A DNA stretch of 64,000 nucleotides from Variovorax sp. UMC13 (GTDB lineage Bacteria > Pseudomonadota > Gammaproteobacteria > Burkholderiales > Burkholderiaceae_C), in the NCBI RefSeq assembly GCF_014170375.1, contig NZ_LZZW01000012.1, forward strand, positions 291,991 through 355,990, written 5' to 3'. Of this stretch, positions 46,864 through 55,907 are shown in pieces; the first letter of the stretch is position 1; each line of letters starts with the position of its first letter. The notes under the pieces were generated by a model. That model saw only the letters and a program-made list of their open reading frames with translations, was not told the origin of the DNA and ran no database searches. Position numbers and translations under genes: made by a program.

Positions 46864-47789
46864 GCACGCCGCCGCTCCCCACCGCGATCGTCGACGCGCA
46901 CCACCACCTCTGGCACCTGTCGGAGGGCCACTTCCCCTGGCTGCAGGACGGCTACGACGCCGATGCCTTCTTCCTCGGCGACTACAGCGTGCTGCAGCGC
47001 GACTTCGGCGTGGCCGACTACCGCGCCGTGACCGCGGGCCTGCCCATCGTCGCCACCGTGCACGTGGAAGCCGAGCGCTCGCGCGCCGAGTCGCTGGCCG
47101 AGACGCGCTGGCTGCACGCCGTCCATGCGCAGCACGGCTTTCCCGACGCGGTGATCGCCAACGTGGAATTCCTCGCACCCGACGCCGAGGCCCAGATGCG
47201 CCAGCAGGCCGAATGGCCGCTGGTGCGCGGCGTGCGCTGCAAGCCGCGCATCGCGCCCAGCCCGGTCGACAGCGTGCGCGGCCAGCCCGGCACGCTGCAG
47301 CACGAACCCTGGCTCGCGGGCCTGGGCCTGCTGCGCGACCACGACCTGCTGTGGGACGTGCGCGTGCCCTACTGGCACCTGGAGGAAGCGGCCGAGGCCA
47401 TCGCGCGCTTTCCCGGCCTGCGCGTGGCGGTCGAGCATGCGGGCCTGCCCTGGGACCGCAGCGAGGACGGCCTCGCGCACTGGCGCCGCGGCATGACGGC
47501 ACTCGCCGCCCTGCCCGAGGTGGTGGTGAAGCTGTCCGAATTCGGCCTGCCCGACGCGCCCTGGGACGCCGCGAGCAACGTGCGCGTGATCCGCGAAACG
47601 GTCGAGATCTTCGGCGTGCAGCGCTGCATGTTCGCGAGCAACCTGCCGGTGTCGGGCCTGCGCGCGCCCTTCTCCGAGGTGGTGCGCACGGTGGCCGAGG
47701 CGCTGGCGCCGCTGGACGCGGCGGCGCGCGACGCGATCTGGTGCGGCAACGCGCTGCGCGTCTACCGCATCGCGCCCGCCAGCCGCTGA
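46860..47789 (+). CDS. COG3618-type TIM-barrel amidohydrolase B
   Basis: A 309-residue paralogue of the amidohydrolase encoded at 39384. It has IVDAHHHLWHLSEGHFPWLQ, VHVEAERSRAES, VRGVRCKP and FASNLPVSGL. Start is GTG overlapping the dctP stop as GTGA. It splits the TRAP genes, suggesting its product acts on the imported compound. Lactonase-like hydrolysis is inferred. Confidence 0.87.
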   Translation: MSTPPLPTAIVDAHHHLWHLSEGHFPWLQDGYDADAFFLGDYSVLQRDFGVADYRAVTAGLPIVATVHVEAERSRAESLAETRWLHAVHAQHGFPDAVIANVEFLAPDAEAQMRQQAEWPLVRGVRCKPRIAPSPVDSVRGQPGTLQHEPWLAGLGLLRDHDLLWDVRVPYWHLEEAAEAIARFPGLRVAVEHAGLPWDRSEDGLAHWRRGMTALAALPEVVVKLSEFGLPDAPWDAASNVRVIRETVEIFGVQRCMFASNLPVSGLRAPFSEVVRTVAEALAPLDAAARDAIWCGNALRVYRIAPASR

Positions 47790-47828
47790 AGCCGACGCAT
47801 CCCATACCGACAACAACAGGAGACCGTC

Positions 47829-48332
47829 ATGCTGTCCCGCCTTTTCGAGCGCACCGCGAACGTGCTGATGATCACGATGATGGCCGTCATGGTCGCGCTC
47901 GTGTTCGGCAACGTGGTGCTGCGCTACGCCTTCAACTCGGGCATCGTCTTCTCGGAGGAAGCCTCGCGCTTCGTCTTCATGTGGCTCACGCTGATCGGCG
48001 CACTGATGGTGATGAAGGACAACATGCACCTGGGCATGTCGACCATCGTCGCGCGGCTGGGCGAACGCGGCCAGCGCTTCTGCCGCTTCGTCGCCGACGT
48101 GGGCGCGCTGGGCTGCTGCCTGCTGCTGGTGCACGGCGCCTGGAAGCTGGTGGTCATCGGCATGGACGACCGCGCGCCGGTCACCGGCGTGCCCATCGGC
48201 GTGGTCTACGCCTGCCTGCTGGTGAGCAGCGCCGGCATGGCGCTGCTGCTGGTGCATTCGCTCTGGCGCCTGCTGAGCGGGCGCATGCCGCGCGCCGAAC
48301 TGGTCAACGACACCGGCAGCGCCGGCGAATGA
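47829..48332 (+). CDS. dctQ: TRAP transporter small permease DctQ
   Basis: A 167-residue membrane protein with four TM segments. FSEEASRFVFMWLTLIGALM is the DctQ signature. It forms the TRAP membrane complex with DctM. Confidence 0.92.
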   Translation: MLSRLFERTANVLMITMMAVMVALVFGNVVLRYAFNSGIVFSEEASRFVFMWLTLIGALMVMKDNMHLGMSTIVARLGERGQRFCRFVADVGALGCCLLLVHGAWKLVVIGMDDRAPVTGVPIGVVYACLLVSSAGMALLLVHSLWRLLSGRMPRAELVNDTGSAGE

Positions 48333-48357
48333 CGCCCCCTCGATTCCGAAAGCACGC

Positions 48358-49635
48358 ATGACCATCTTCGTCTTCGTCTCCTCGCTGCTCGGGGCCATGG
48401 CCTTCGGCATGCCCATCGCGTTCGCGCTGCTGTTCTGCGGCGTTGCGCTGATGGTCCACCTGGGCAGCTTCGACACCCAGATCCTCGCGCAGAACATGCT
48501 CGAGGGCGTCAACAACTACCCGCTGATGGCGGTGCCCTTCTTCATGCTGGCGGGCGAACTGATGAACGCCGGCGGCCTCTCGACGCGCATCGTGCGGGTG
48601 GCTGACGCGATGGTCGGCCATGTGCGCGGCGGCCTGGGCTACGTGGCGATCATCGCGGCCACGGTGGTGGCCAGCATCTCGGGCTCGGCCGTGGCCGACA
48701 CCGCGGCGGTCGCGGCGCTGCTGATCCCGATGATGCGCAACGCCGGCTACAACGTGCCGCGCGCGGCCGGGCTGATCGCCGCGGGCGGCATCATCGCGCC
48801 GGTGATCCCGCCCTCGATCGCCATCGTGGTGTTCGGCGTGGTGGCGCAGGTCTCGATCACCAAGCTGTTCTTGGCCGGCCTGTTCCCCGGGATCATGATG
48901 GCGCTCACGCTCACCGCCACCTGGTGGCTCTGCGCCAAGAAGGAGAAGAGCGTGGCGGTGCGCGAATTCAGCGGCGCCGCGCTGGGCCGATCGCTGCTCG
49001 ACGGCGTGTGGGCGCTGATCCTGCCGATCGTGATCATCGGCGGCATGAAGTTCGGCGTGTTCACGCCGACCGAGGCCGCGGTGGTGGCCGTGGTCTACGC
49101 CTTCGTGGTGGGCATGTTCGTCTACGGCGAGCTCAAGTTCTCGCGCGTGCCCGAACTGGTGCTGAGCGCGGCCAAGACCTCGAGCACGGTGCTGTTCCTC
49201 GTGGCCTGCGCGCTGGTGTCGGCCTGGCTGATCACCATCGCCAACATCCCGGCGCAGGTGACGGCGCTGCTCGAACCCTTCGTCGACAGCCCGATCCTGT
49301 TGATGTTCGTGATCATGGTGCTGGTGATCATCGTGGGCACCGCGCTCGACCTGATGCCCACCGTGCTGATCATGACGCCCATCCTGATGCCGGTGATCAC
49401 CAAGGCCGGCATCGATCCGGTGTACTTCGGCGTGATGTTCATCATGAACAACGCCATCGGCCTGCTCACGCCGCCCGTGGGCACGGTGCTCAACGTGGTG
49501 GCCGGCACCGCGCGCGTGAGCCTCGACAGCGTGATCTCGGGCGTCTGGCCCTTCCTGCTCTCGCTGACCGCGTTGATGTTCCTGTTCGTGCTGTTCCCGC
49601 AGCTGATCCTGGTGCCGGCAAGCTGGCTGCGCTGA
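48358..49635 (+). CDS. dctM: TRAP transporter large permease DctM
   Basis: A 425-residue, about 12-TM sodium-dependent permease. It has PFFMLAGELMNAGGLSTRIV, ISGSAVADTAAVAALLIPMM and GGIIAPVIPPSIAIVVFG, all family motifs. It completes the DctPQM system, which imports an organic acid by solute symport. Confidence 0.94.
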   Translation: MTIFVFVSSLLGAMAFGMPIAFALLFCGVALMVHLGSFDTQILAQNMLEGVNNYPLMAVPFFMLAGELMNAGGLSTRIVRVADAMVGHVRGGLGYVAIIAATVVASISGSAVADTAAVAALLIPMMRNAGYNVPRAAGLIAAGGIIAPVIPPSIAIVVFGVVAQVSITKLFLAGLFPGIMMALTLTATWWLCAKKEKSVAVREFSGAALGRSLLDGVWALILPIVIIGGMKFGVFTPTEAAVVAVVYAFVVGMFVYGELKFSRVPELVLSAAKTSSTVLFLVACALVSAWLITIANIPAQVTALLEPFVDSPILLMFVIMVLVIIVGTALDLMPTVLIMTPILMPVITKAGIDPVYFGVMFIMNNAIGLLTPPVGTVLNVVAGTARVSLDSVISGVWPFLLSLTALMFLFVLFPQLILVPASWLR

Positions 49636-49660
49636 TCTCCCTTTCCTTCCCCCCGCTTCC

Positions 49661-50833
49661 ATGACCCTGATCACCAACATCGAAGACCTGCGCGTGCTCG
49701 CGAAGAAGCGCGTGCCGCGCATGTTCTACGAGTACGCCGACGCCGGCTCCTGGACCGAGAGCACCTACCGCGCCAACGAGGCCGACTTCCAGCGCATCCT
49801 GCTGCGCCAGCGGGTGGCGGTGGACATCGGCGCGCGCAGCACGCGCACGCAGATGCTCGGGCAGGACGTGGCGATGCCGGTGGCCATCGCGCCCACCGGC
49901 CTGACCGGCATGCAGCATGCCGACGGCGAGATCCTCGCGGCGCGCGCGGCCAAGGCCTTCGGCATCCCGTTCACGCTGTCGACCGTGAGCATCTGCTCGA
50001 TCGAGGACGTGGCCGAGGCCACCGACGGCCATCCCTTCTGGTTCCAGCTCTACGTGATGCGCGACCGCGCCTTCGTCGAGCGGCTGATGGCGCGCGCCCA
50101 TGCGGCCAACTGCACGGCGCTGGTGCTCACGCTCGACCTGCAGATCAGCGGCCAGCGCCACAAGGACCTGCGCAACGGCCTCTCGGCGCCGCCGCGGCTC
50201 ACCTTGCCCAACCTGCTGAACATGGCGAGCAAGCCGCGCTGGTGCGCGGGCATGCTGGGCACCAAGCGCCGCAGCTTCGGCAACATCGTCGGCCATGTCG
50301 AGGGCGTGGAGACCATGAGCTCGCTGGCCGACTGGACCGCGCAGCAGTACGACCCCACGCTCAACTGGCAGGACGTGGCCTGGATCCGCAAGCAGTGGCC
50401 GGGCAAGCTGATCCTCAAGGGCATCCAGGACGTGGACGACGCGAAGCTCGCGGCCGACAGCGGCGCCGACGCGCTGATCGTGTCGAACCACGGCGGACGC
50501 CAGCTCGACGGTGCGCCCTCGTCGATACGCGCGCTGCCGCGCATCGCCGAGGCCGTGGGCCACCGCATCGAGGTGCACATGGACGGCGGCATCCGCTCGG
50601 GCCAGGATGTGCTCAAGGCGCTGGCCCTGGGCGCCAAGGGCACCTTCATCGGCCGCGCCATGCTCTACGGCCTGGGCGCGATGGGCGAGGCGGGCGTGAC
50701 CCGCGCGCTGCAGCTGATCCACAAGGAGCTGGACCTGACGATGGCCTTCTGCGGGCGCACCGACGTGCGCACGGTGGACCGGAGCATCCTGCTCGACGAG
50801 CCCGCACCCTCACCCGGTTTTCCGATGTTCTGA
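49661..50833 (+). CDS. FMN-dependent alpha-hydroxy acid oxidase/dehydrogenase (LldD-like)
   Basis: A 390-residue FMN enzyme. It begins ITNIEDLRVLAKKRVPRMFY, then YEYADAGSWTES, with PTGLTGMQHADGE, SNHGGRQLDGAPSS carrying the catalytic His/Arg, and DGGIRSGQDVLKALALGAKG for FMN phosphate. It oxidises an L-2-hydroxy acid such as lactate, mandelate or glycolate to the 2-oxo acid. Placement after the TRAP genes suggests the imported compound or a breakdown product is a 2-hydroxy acid (inference). Confidence 0.93.
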   Translation: MTLITNIEDLRVLAKKRVPRMFYEYADAGSWTESTYRANEADFQRILLRQRVAVDIGARSTRTQMLGQDVAMPVAIAPTGLTGMQHADGEILAARAAKAFGIPFTLSTVSICSIEDVAEATDGHPFWFQLYVMRDRAFVERLMARAHAANCTALVLTLDLQISGQRHKDLRNGLSAPPRLTLPNLLNMASKPRWCAGMLGTKRRSFGNIVGHVEGVETMSSLADWTAQQYDPTLNWQDVAWIRKQWPGKLILKGIQDVDDAKLAADSGADALIVSNHGGRQLDGAPSSIRALPRIAEAVGHRIEVHMDGGIRSGQDVLKALALGAKGTFIGRAMLYGLGAMGEAGVTRALQLIHKELDLTMAFCGRTDVRTVDRSILLDEPAPSPGFPMF

Positions 50834-50874
50834 GCGCAACGCACGCTCGCCTTTCCGCCAACCCTGGAGACACC

Positions 50875-51861
50875 ATGCCGACCCTCGCTTCCTTCCGTTC
50901 CCCGCGCGCCCTGCTCGCGCTGTCGCTCGCCCTCGGCGGCCTGCTGGCCACCGGCGCCGCGCAGGCCGCGGACTATCCGGTGCGCCCGATCGAACTGGTG
51001 GTGCCCTACCAGGCCGGCGGCGGGGCTGACGTGATGGCGCGCGGCTTCGCCGCCGCGGCGGTGAAGCACCTGCCGCAGCCCATCGTGGTGGTCAACAAGC
51101 CCGGCGCGGCCGGCGTGATCGGCTGGAACGACGTGATCAACGCCAAGCCCGACGGCTACCGGCTGGCGCTGACCACCGTCGAGGTCACCTTCCTGAACCA
51201 GATCGGGCTGGCCAAGTTCGGCTGGAACGACCTGACACCCATCGCCCGCCTCAACGCCGATCCGGCCGTGGTGGTGGTGCGCGCCGACGCGCCCTGGACC
51301 ACGCTGGAGCAGTTCGTCGCCGCGGCGAAGAAGCCCGACGCCAACGTGCGCGTGGGCAACGCCGGCCAGGGTTCGATGTGGCACCTGGCGGCGGCCGCGC
51401 TGGCCGACCGCACCGGCGCCAGCTTCAACTACATCCCCTACGCGGGCGGCGCGCCGGCCGTGCTCGCGCTGCTGGGCGGCCATGTGGACGCGGTGACGGT
51501 CAGCACGCCCGAGGTCGCGGTCCACATCGCCGCCGGCAAGCTGCGCGCGCTGGGCGTGATGGCCGACCGGCGCGTGAAGGGCTTCGAGACCGTGCCCACG
51601 CTCAAGGAGCGCGGCATCGACCTCGAGCTCGGCACCTGGCGCGGCCTGGCCGTGCCCAAGGGCACGCCGCCCGAAGTGAACGCGGTGCTCAAGGCCGCCA
51701 CCGCCAAGACCATGAAGGAGCCCTCGCTGCGCGCCGACATGGAGCGGCTGAACTTCACCGTCGACACCGACCTGGACAGCGCGGCCTTCGAGGCCCGCAT
51801 GGCCCAGGAGAGCGCCTACATCAAGGACATCCTGAGCCGGGTGGTGCTGCTGCAGAAATAG
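50875..51861 (+). CDS. Bug/TctC-type binding protein C
   Basis: A 328-residue solute receptor with a Sec signal (SLALGGLLATGAAQA). The mature part, YPVRPIELVVPYQAGGGADV, NKPGAAG, LKERGIDLELGTWRGL, matches Bug A (40312) closely over its length, including shared ARLNADPA and RADAPWTTLEQF. It ends the plus-strand operon and faces the convergent reductase gene 7 bases away. Confidence 0.9.
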   Translation: MPTLASFRSPRALLALSLALGGLLATGAAQAADYPVRPIELVVPYQAGGGADVMARGFAAAAVKHLPQPIVVVNKPGAAGVIGWNDVINAKPDGYRLALTTVEVTFLNQIGLAKFGWNDLTPIARLNADPAVVVVRADAPWTTLEQFVAAAKKPDANVRVGNAGQGSMWHLAAAALADRTGASFNYIPYAGGAPAVLALLGGHVDAVTVSTPEVAVHIAAGKLRALGVMADRRVKGFETVPTLKERGIDLELGTWRGLAVPKGTPPEVNAVLKAATAKTMKEPSLRADMERLNFTVDTDLDSAAFEARMAQESAYIKDILSRVVLLQK

Positions 51862-51868
51862 GCGCGCC

Positions 51869-52786
51869 CTACCCGGCGCCGCGGCCGGCTTCCTCGTCGT
51901 AGAGGCGCACGACGGAGGCCGAGTCGGCCGTCTGGTTGCCGCGGCCCACGTAGTCCGCGTAGCGGGCGGTGGCGGCCGCGACCAGCGGCAGGTCCAGCTG
52001 CAGCTGTGACGACAGCGCCTGCACCGCGCGCATGTCCTTGAGCAGCTGCCGCGCATAGCCGCGCGGCTGCGCGAAATCGCGCGCCTGCATCTGCGGGTAG
52101 ACCTTCTGCAGCAGGCCGCTGTCGGCCAGCCCGCCCGCGAGGCAGCGCGGCAGGTCGGCGGCCGCGATGCCGGCGGCCTCGGCCAGCACCAGCGCCTCGG
52201 CCATCAGCACGTAGCCGGTGCCGACGATGGCCTGGTTGATGGTCTTGGCGGCCTGGCCCGCGCCCACCGGGCCCATGCGGGTGCAGTTGGCCGCAAGGTC
52301 CGCGAGCACGGGCCGGGCATGCGCGATGTCGGCCTCGCTGCCGCCGGTCATGAGCGTGAGCGTGCCGTCGCGTGCCTGCACCGGCCCGCCCGACACCGGC
52401 GCATCGACCCAGCCCATGCCGGTCTCGGCCGCCAGCCGGGCGGCCATGGCGCGCGTGGCGTCGGGCGTGATGGTGGAGTGGTCGAGCAGCAGCTTGCCCG
52501 CCGCCGGGCCGGCCGTCGCGATGCCGCTGTCGCCAAAGACGCAGGCCTGCACCGCCGGCCCGTCGAGCACGCACAGCACCACGATGTCGCTGGCCGCGGC
52601 CACGCCGGCCGGGTTCGGCGCCGCGACCGCGCCGGCCGCGACCAGCGGCGCCATGCGCCCGGGCTCGAGGTTCCAGACCGTGAGCGCCCAGCCCTGTTCG
52701 AGCAGGCGCTGCGCCATGGCCGAGCCCAGGAGGCCCAGGCCGATGAAGCCCAGGCGCGGTCGGGCGGAAGGTGAGTGCGAAGTCAT
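51869..52786 (-). CDS. NAD(P)-dependent 3-hydroxyisobutyrate dehydrogenase/GarR-type reductase
   Basis: A 305-residue beta-hydroxyacid dehydrogenase. It has GFIGLGLLGSAMAQRLLEQG (dinucleotide site), DAPVSGGPVQARDGTLTLM (substrate site), GAGQAAKTINQAI with the catalytic Lys. Candidates include tartronate semialdehyde reductase and 3-hydroxyisobutyrate dehydrogenase; the sequence does not decide between them. It is monocistronic with its own promoter of the shared class. Confidence 0.9.
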   Translation of the reverse strand: MTSHSPSARPRLGFIGLGLLGSAMAQRLLEQGWALTVWNLEPGRMAPLVAAGAVAAPNPAGVAAASDIVVLCVLDGPAVQACVFGDSGIATAGPAAGKLLLDHSTITPDATRAMAARLAAETGMGWVDAPVSGGPVQARDGTLTLMTGGSEADIAHARPVLADLAANCTRMGPVGAGQAAKTINQAIVGTGYVLMAEALVLAEAAGIAAADLPRCLAGGLADSGLLQKVYPQMQARDFAQPRGYARQLLKDMRAVQALSSQLQLDLPLVAAATARYADYVGRGNQTADSASVVRLYDEEAGRGAG

Positions 52787-52811
52787 GCGATGCCTTGTGG
52801 AGTCGGCCCGC

Positions 52812-52875
52812 AGTCTAGGCAACGCAAAGGCACGCGGCAAACCAGAAAAGTTCGCGCTGCGGGTGACAAAAACTC
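52812..52875 (-). promoter_or_regulatory. Reductase gene promoter of the shared class
   Basis: Minus strand: GAGTTTTTG (52867-52875), 26 bp, TTGCCG (52835-52840), 17 bp, TAGACT (52812-52817) preceded by TGCC. Leader of about 25 bases to the ATG at 52786. Confidence 0.6.
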
Positions 52876-52937
52876 ATGCGACTGCGAGCGTGGTGCCTCG
52901 GGTGTCACCAAGGTATTCAACACGACGCAGACCCGCA

Positions 52938-52966
52938 TTGCCCGCACATGAAACAACATGTATCTT
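52938..52966 (+). promoter_or_regulatory. Candidate promoter of the lipoprotein gene
   Basis: TTGCCC (52938-52943), 17 bp, TATCTT (52961-52966), about 55 bases before the ATG. It lacks the GARTTTTTC box of the neighbouring class. Confidence 0.45.
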
Positions 52967-53019
52967 CCTCGGGCGGCGCGGCATCTCGCCGCGCCAGCGA
53001 TAACAACACAAGGAAGAGC

Positions 53020-54093
53020 ATGAGGATTCTGTTTTCATTGGCCTGCGTGGCTGCACTGGCAGGTTTGACAGGGTGTGGCGGTGGCGGTGGTGGCGCTGCG
53101 ACACCTTCGGCGCCCACCACCCCGGCCGCCGACGCGCGCAACGGCAGCTACCGCGTCTATGCGAGCAACGGGCTGCAGTACCAGCTGAGCCTGGACTTCG
53201 ACCAGAACCGCTACACCTTCACCGACCAGGACGGCAGCCACCCGGTCTCCAACACCTTCGGCACGGATGCGTCCGAAGCCGGCAGCTACTTCTTCAAGAG
53301 CGACCGGGCGCCGTCGACAGCCAACGTGTCGCGCTTCCGGGTCACGACCGACGCGGTGGTCGGCGCTTTCCCCTTTGTCGAGCCACTGGCGGCCACCCCC
53401 ACCTACGTGGTCAAGCCCTTCATCGCGGCGCGCAAGCTGATCACGGCCGCGGCAGAACTCGACGGCACCTACAACCTGTTTGGCATCAGCCGTGAAGCGG
53501 CCGGCGACGGCTCGGCGATCACGCAGACGTCGCTGTCCGCAGGCGGCACGGTGTTCAAGCTCTGCAACAGCATGCAGATCTTCAGCATCGCCAATTGCCC
53601 GGCCAACGTGCTCCTGACTTACACCGTCGCGCCCACCGATGTGGCCGGCACCTGGCGCATGGTCAACGACGCGAACCCCAACGACACCAGCCGCTTCTCG
53701 GTCGCGCGCATCGGCAACCAGAACGTCTACCTCTCGGGCGGTGCCTCCATCGCGATCGCCGGGCGCTACCTGATGCGGATCGGCGTGCAGGACACCCCGG
53801 TGTGGAACGCCGCCACCGGTTACGGGGCGTCGACCGGTGGCTCGTGGGGCAAGGTCACCCTCAGCGCCACGGGCAACACGCGCAACGTGATAGCCGCCAA
53901 CGGCAGCACGTCTACGTCCACGAACTTCTTCGGGGGCTTGGGGACCACGGGACCGCTCGGCATGCGCGACATTTCCAACGCCGCACCAGGCGCCGGCTAC
54001 TTCGCCATCTACAACACGAAGCTCCTCGTGCTCGTCGGCGGTGCGGCGCCCTCCACCACCGCCGGCTACCTGCAGATCAACCTGCTCGACTAG
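53020..54093 (+). CDS. Putative lipoprotein of unknown function
   Basis: A 357-residue protein with a lipoprotein signal (MRILFSLACVAALAGLTGC, lipobox LTGC) followed by a Gly-run linker and Ala/Pro/Thr-rich spacer. The rest is beta-rich with repeated short motifs (GTYNLFGIS, GTWRMVNDAN, GNQNVYLSGG), giving a repeat-like look. Two Cys (KLCNSMQIFSIANC) may form a disulphide. I do not recognise the family. AGGAAGAG precedes the ATG. Codon use is slightly less GC-biased than the neighbours. Confidence 0.75.
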   Translation: MRILFSLACVAALAGLTGCGGGGGGAATPSAPTTPAADARNGSYRVYASNGLQYQLSLDFDQNRYTFTDQDGSHPVSNTFGTDASEAGSYFFKSDRAPSTANVSRFRVTTDAVVGAFPFVEPLAATPTYVVKPFIAARKLITAAAELDGTYNLFGISREAAGDGSAITQTSLSAGGTVFKLCNSMQIFSIANCPANVLLTYTVAPTDVAGTWRMVNDANPNDTSRFSVARIGNQNVYLSGGASIAIAGRYLMRIGVQDTPVWNAATGYGASTGGSWGKVTLSATGNTRNVIAANGSTSTSTNFFGGLGTTGPLGMRDISNAAPGAGYFAIYNTKLLVLVGGAAPSTTAGYLQINLLD

Positions 54094-54104
54094 GCGGCCA
54101 TGGC

Positions 54105-54137
54105 CTCAAGCAGCGCCCCTCAGGCGCGCTGCTTGAG
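54105..54137. terminator. Bidirectional terminator candidate between the lipoprotein and lysE genes
   Basis: CTCAAGCAGCGC and GCGCTGCTTGAG form a perfect 12-bp stem with a 9-base loop, between convergent genes and overlapping the last lysE codons. No T-run is seen on either side. Confidence 0.55.
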
Positions 54138-54749
54138 CGCCAGCACCGACAGCCCCGACGCGATGAAGGTCAGGCCCGCGCCCACGTTGAGGCCGATGCC
54201 GAAGCGCGGGTGGCGCCGCAGCCAGGCCGAGAGCGTGGAGGCGCAGCTGCCCAGCACGGAGAAGATCACGGCCGTGAGCAGCGCGAAGATTGCGCCGTAG
54301 ACCAGCATCTGCACCGCCACCGGGCCGCGGCTCGCGCTCACGAACTGCGGCAGGAAGGCCAGCACGAACAGGCCCGGTTTGGGATTGAGCACGTTCGACA
54401 GCAGGCCGGTGAAGAACACCTTGCGCAACGACTGGTGCGCGCTGGGTTCGAAGGAGATCAGGTTGCGCGAGGCCAGCGCCTTCCAGCCCAGCCACAGCAA
54501 ATACACCCCACCCACCGCCTTGACCACCCAGAAGGCCACGGGCGAAGCCTGGATCAGCAGCGACAGGCCCAGCGCCGCGGCCAGCGCATGCACCATGATC
54601 CCGAGGCCGGCACCGGTGGCCGACAGGCAGGCCGCGGTGCGGCCCTGGCTCAGGCCGCGGCTGATCGCGAGGATGTTGTCGGGGCCAGGCGCGATCACGA
54701 CGATCAGGCAGGCGGCCACGTAGGTCAGCAGCAGGTCGAGGGGGAACAT
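54120..54749 (-). CDS. LysE family amino-acid exporter
   Basis: A 209-residue, six-TM LysE/RhtB exporter. It has VVIAPGPDNILAISRGLSQG, the family signature near the N-terminus, and NPKPGLFVLAFLPQFV. The substrate (homoserine, threonine or another amino acid) cannot be read from sequence. It lies 25 bases downstream of corA. Confidence 0.9.
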   Translation of the reverse strand: MFPLDLLLTYVAACLIVVIAPGPDNILAISRGLSQGRTAACLSATGAGLGIMVHALAAALGLSLLIQASPVAFWVVKAVGGVYLLWLGWKALASRNLISFEPSAHQSLRKVFFTGLLSNVLNPKPGLFVLAFLPQFVSASRGPVAVQMLVYGAIFALLTAVIFSVLGSCASTLSAWLRRHPRFGIGLNVGAGLTFIASGLSVLALKQRA

Positions 54750-54774
54750 GGTTTTCTCCGGAAGGGGCGCGCGC

Positions 54775-55752
54775 TCAGACCCAGCCGGCCCGGCGGAAGC
54801 GGTAGTAGAGGTAGCCGCAGATGCTGACGATCAGGCCCAGCGCCATCGCATAGCCGTAGCGCCATTTCAGCTCGGGCATCTGCTCGAAGTTCATGCCCCA
54901 GATGCCGACGAAGGCGGTGCACACCGCGAAAATCGCGGCCCAGGCGGCGAGCCGCTTGGTGACCTCGCCATCGGCGATGGTGACCATCGACAGGTTGGCC
55001 TGGATGGCGATGCCGATGGTGTCGCGCATCGCGTCGATCGAGCCGTTGATGCGGTTGAGGTGGTCGAGCACGTCGCGGAAGTATTCCTGCGTGCCCACGC
55101 AGATCTGCGGCACCCGGCCGCCGTGCAGCTTGTTGGCGCCTTCGAGCAGCGGTGCGACCGCGTGCTTGAGCACCGTGAGACGCTGCTTGAGGCCGTAGAG
55201 GCCCTGGATGTTCTCGCGCGCCCCACCCTGCGTGAAGATGCGCTCCTCGATGCCCTCGAGCTCGACGTCGAAAGCGTCGATGGCCGGGAAGTAACGGTCG
55301 ACCACCGCGTCCATCAGCGCATAAAGCACGAAGCCCGGGCCGTTCTTGAGCAGTTCGGGTTCGCGCTGGCAGCGCTCGCGCACCTCGACGAAACCGTGGC
55401 TGCTGCGGTTGCGCACCGACACCACGTAGTTGCGGCCCACGAACACGTCGAGCTCGCCGACCTCCATGGCGGTGCGCGGCGCGTCGGCGTCGGCGTCGAG
55501 CAGGTGCAGCACCACGAACAGCGAGTCGCCGTACTCCTCGACCTTGGGCCGCTGGTGGCCGTTCTGCGCGTCCTCGACGGCCAGCGGATGCAGGTCGAAG
55601 GCCTGCTGCAGTTCCAGCAGTTCTTCCTGCGAGGCGTCGTGCAGCGCCACCCAGACGAAACAGCGCGGCAGCGAGAGGTACTCGCCGATGCGGCTCACGG
55701 GGATGTCGGCGAGCTTGGAGCCGTCTTCGTAGACAACGCAATTGATGAGCAT
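54775..55752 (-). CDS. corA: CorA family magnesium/cobalt transporter
   Basis: A 325-residue CorA channel. The large cytoplasmic N-terminal domain is followed by two TM helices, with the selectivity motif GMNFEQMPEL between them (canonical GMN). A start at 55794 would add 14 residues not typical of the family. Gene order with lysE is not obviously functional. Confidence 0.93.
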   Translation of the reverse strand: MLINCVVYEDGSKLADIPVSRIGEYLSLPRCFVWVALHDASQEELLELQQAFDLHPLAVEDAQNGHQRPKVEEYGDSLFVVLHLLDADADAPRTAMEVGELDVFVGRNYVVSVRNRSSHGFVEVRERCQREPELLKNGPGFVLYALMDAVVDRYFPAIDAFDVELEGIEERIFTQGGARENIQGLYGLKQRLTVLKHAVAPLLEGANKLHGGRVPQICVGTQEYFRDVLDHLNRINGSIDAMRDTIGIAIQANLSMVTIADGEVTKRLAAWAAIFAVCTAFVGIWGMNFEQMPELKWRYGYAMALGLIVSICGYLYYRFRRAGWV

Positions 55753-55907
55753 GCGAAAGACCGTGGAGCGATGGAGACGCGTGCATCTTGCCACGCGCCG
55801 GCCGGCGCCCGGCGCGGGCCTTTTTACGCCCGGGCCCTGCCTTTTTACGCGGGTTTTACGCGCCGCCTCCTACGCTCGCGCTTCCTCATTCCCAGCTCAT
55901 TCTCTTC

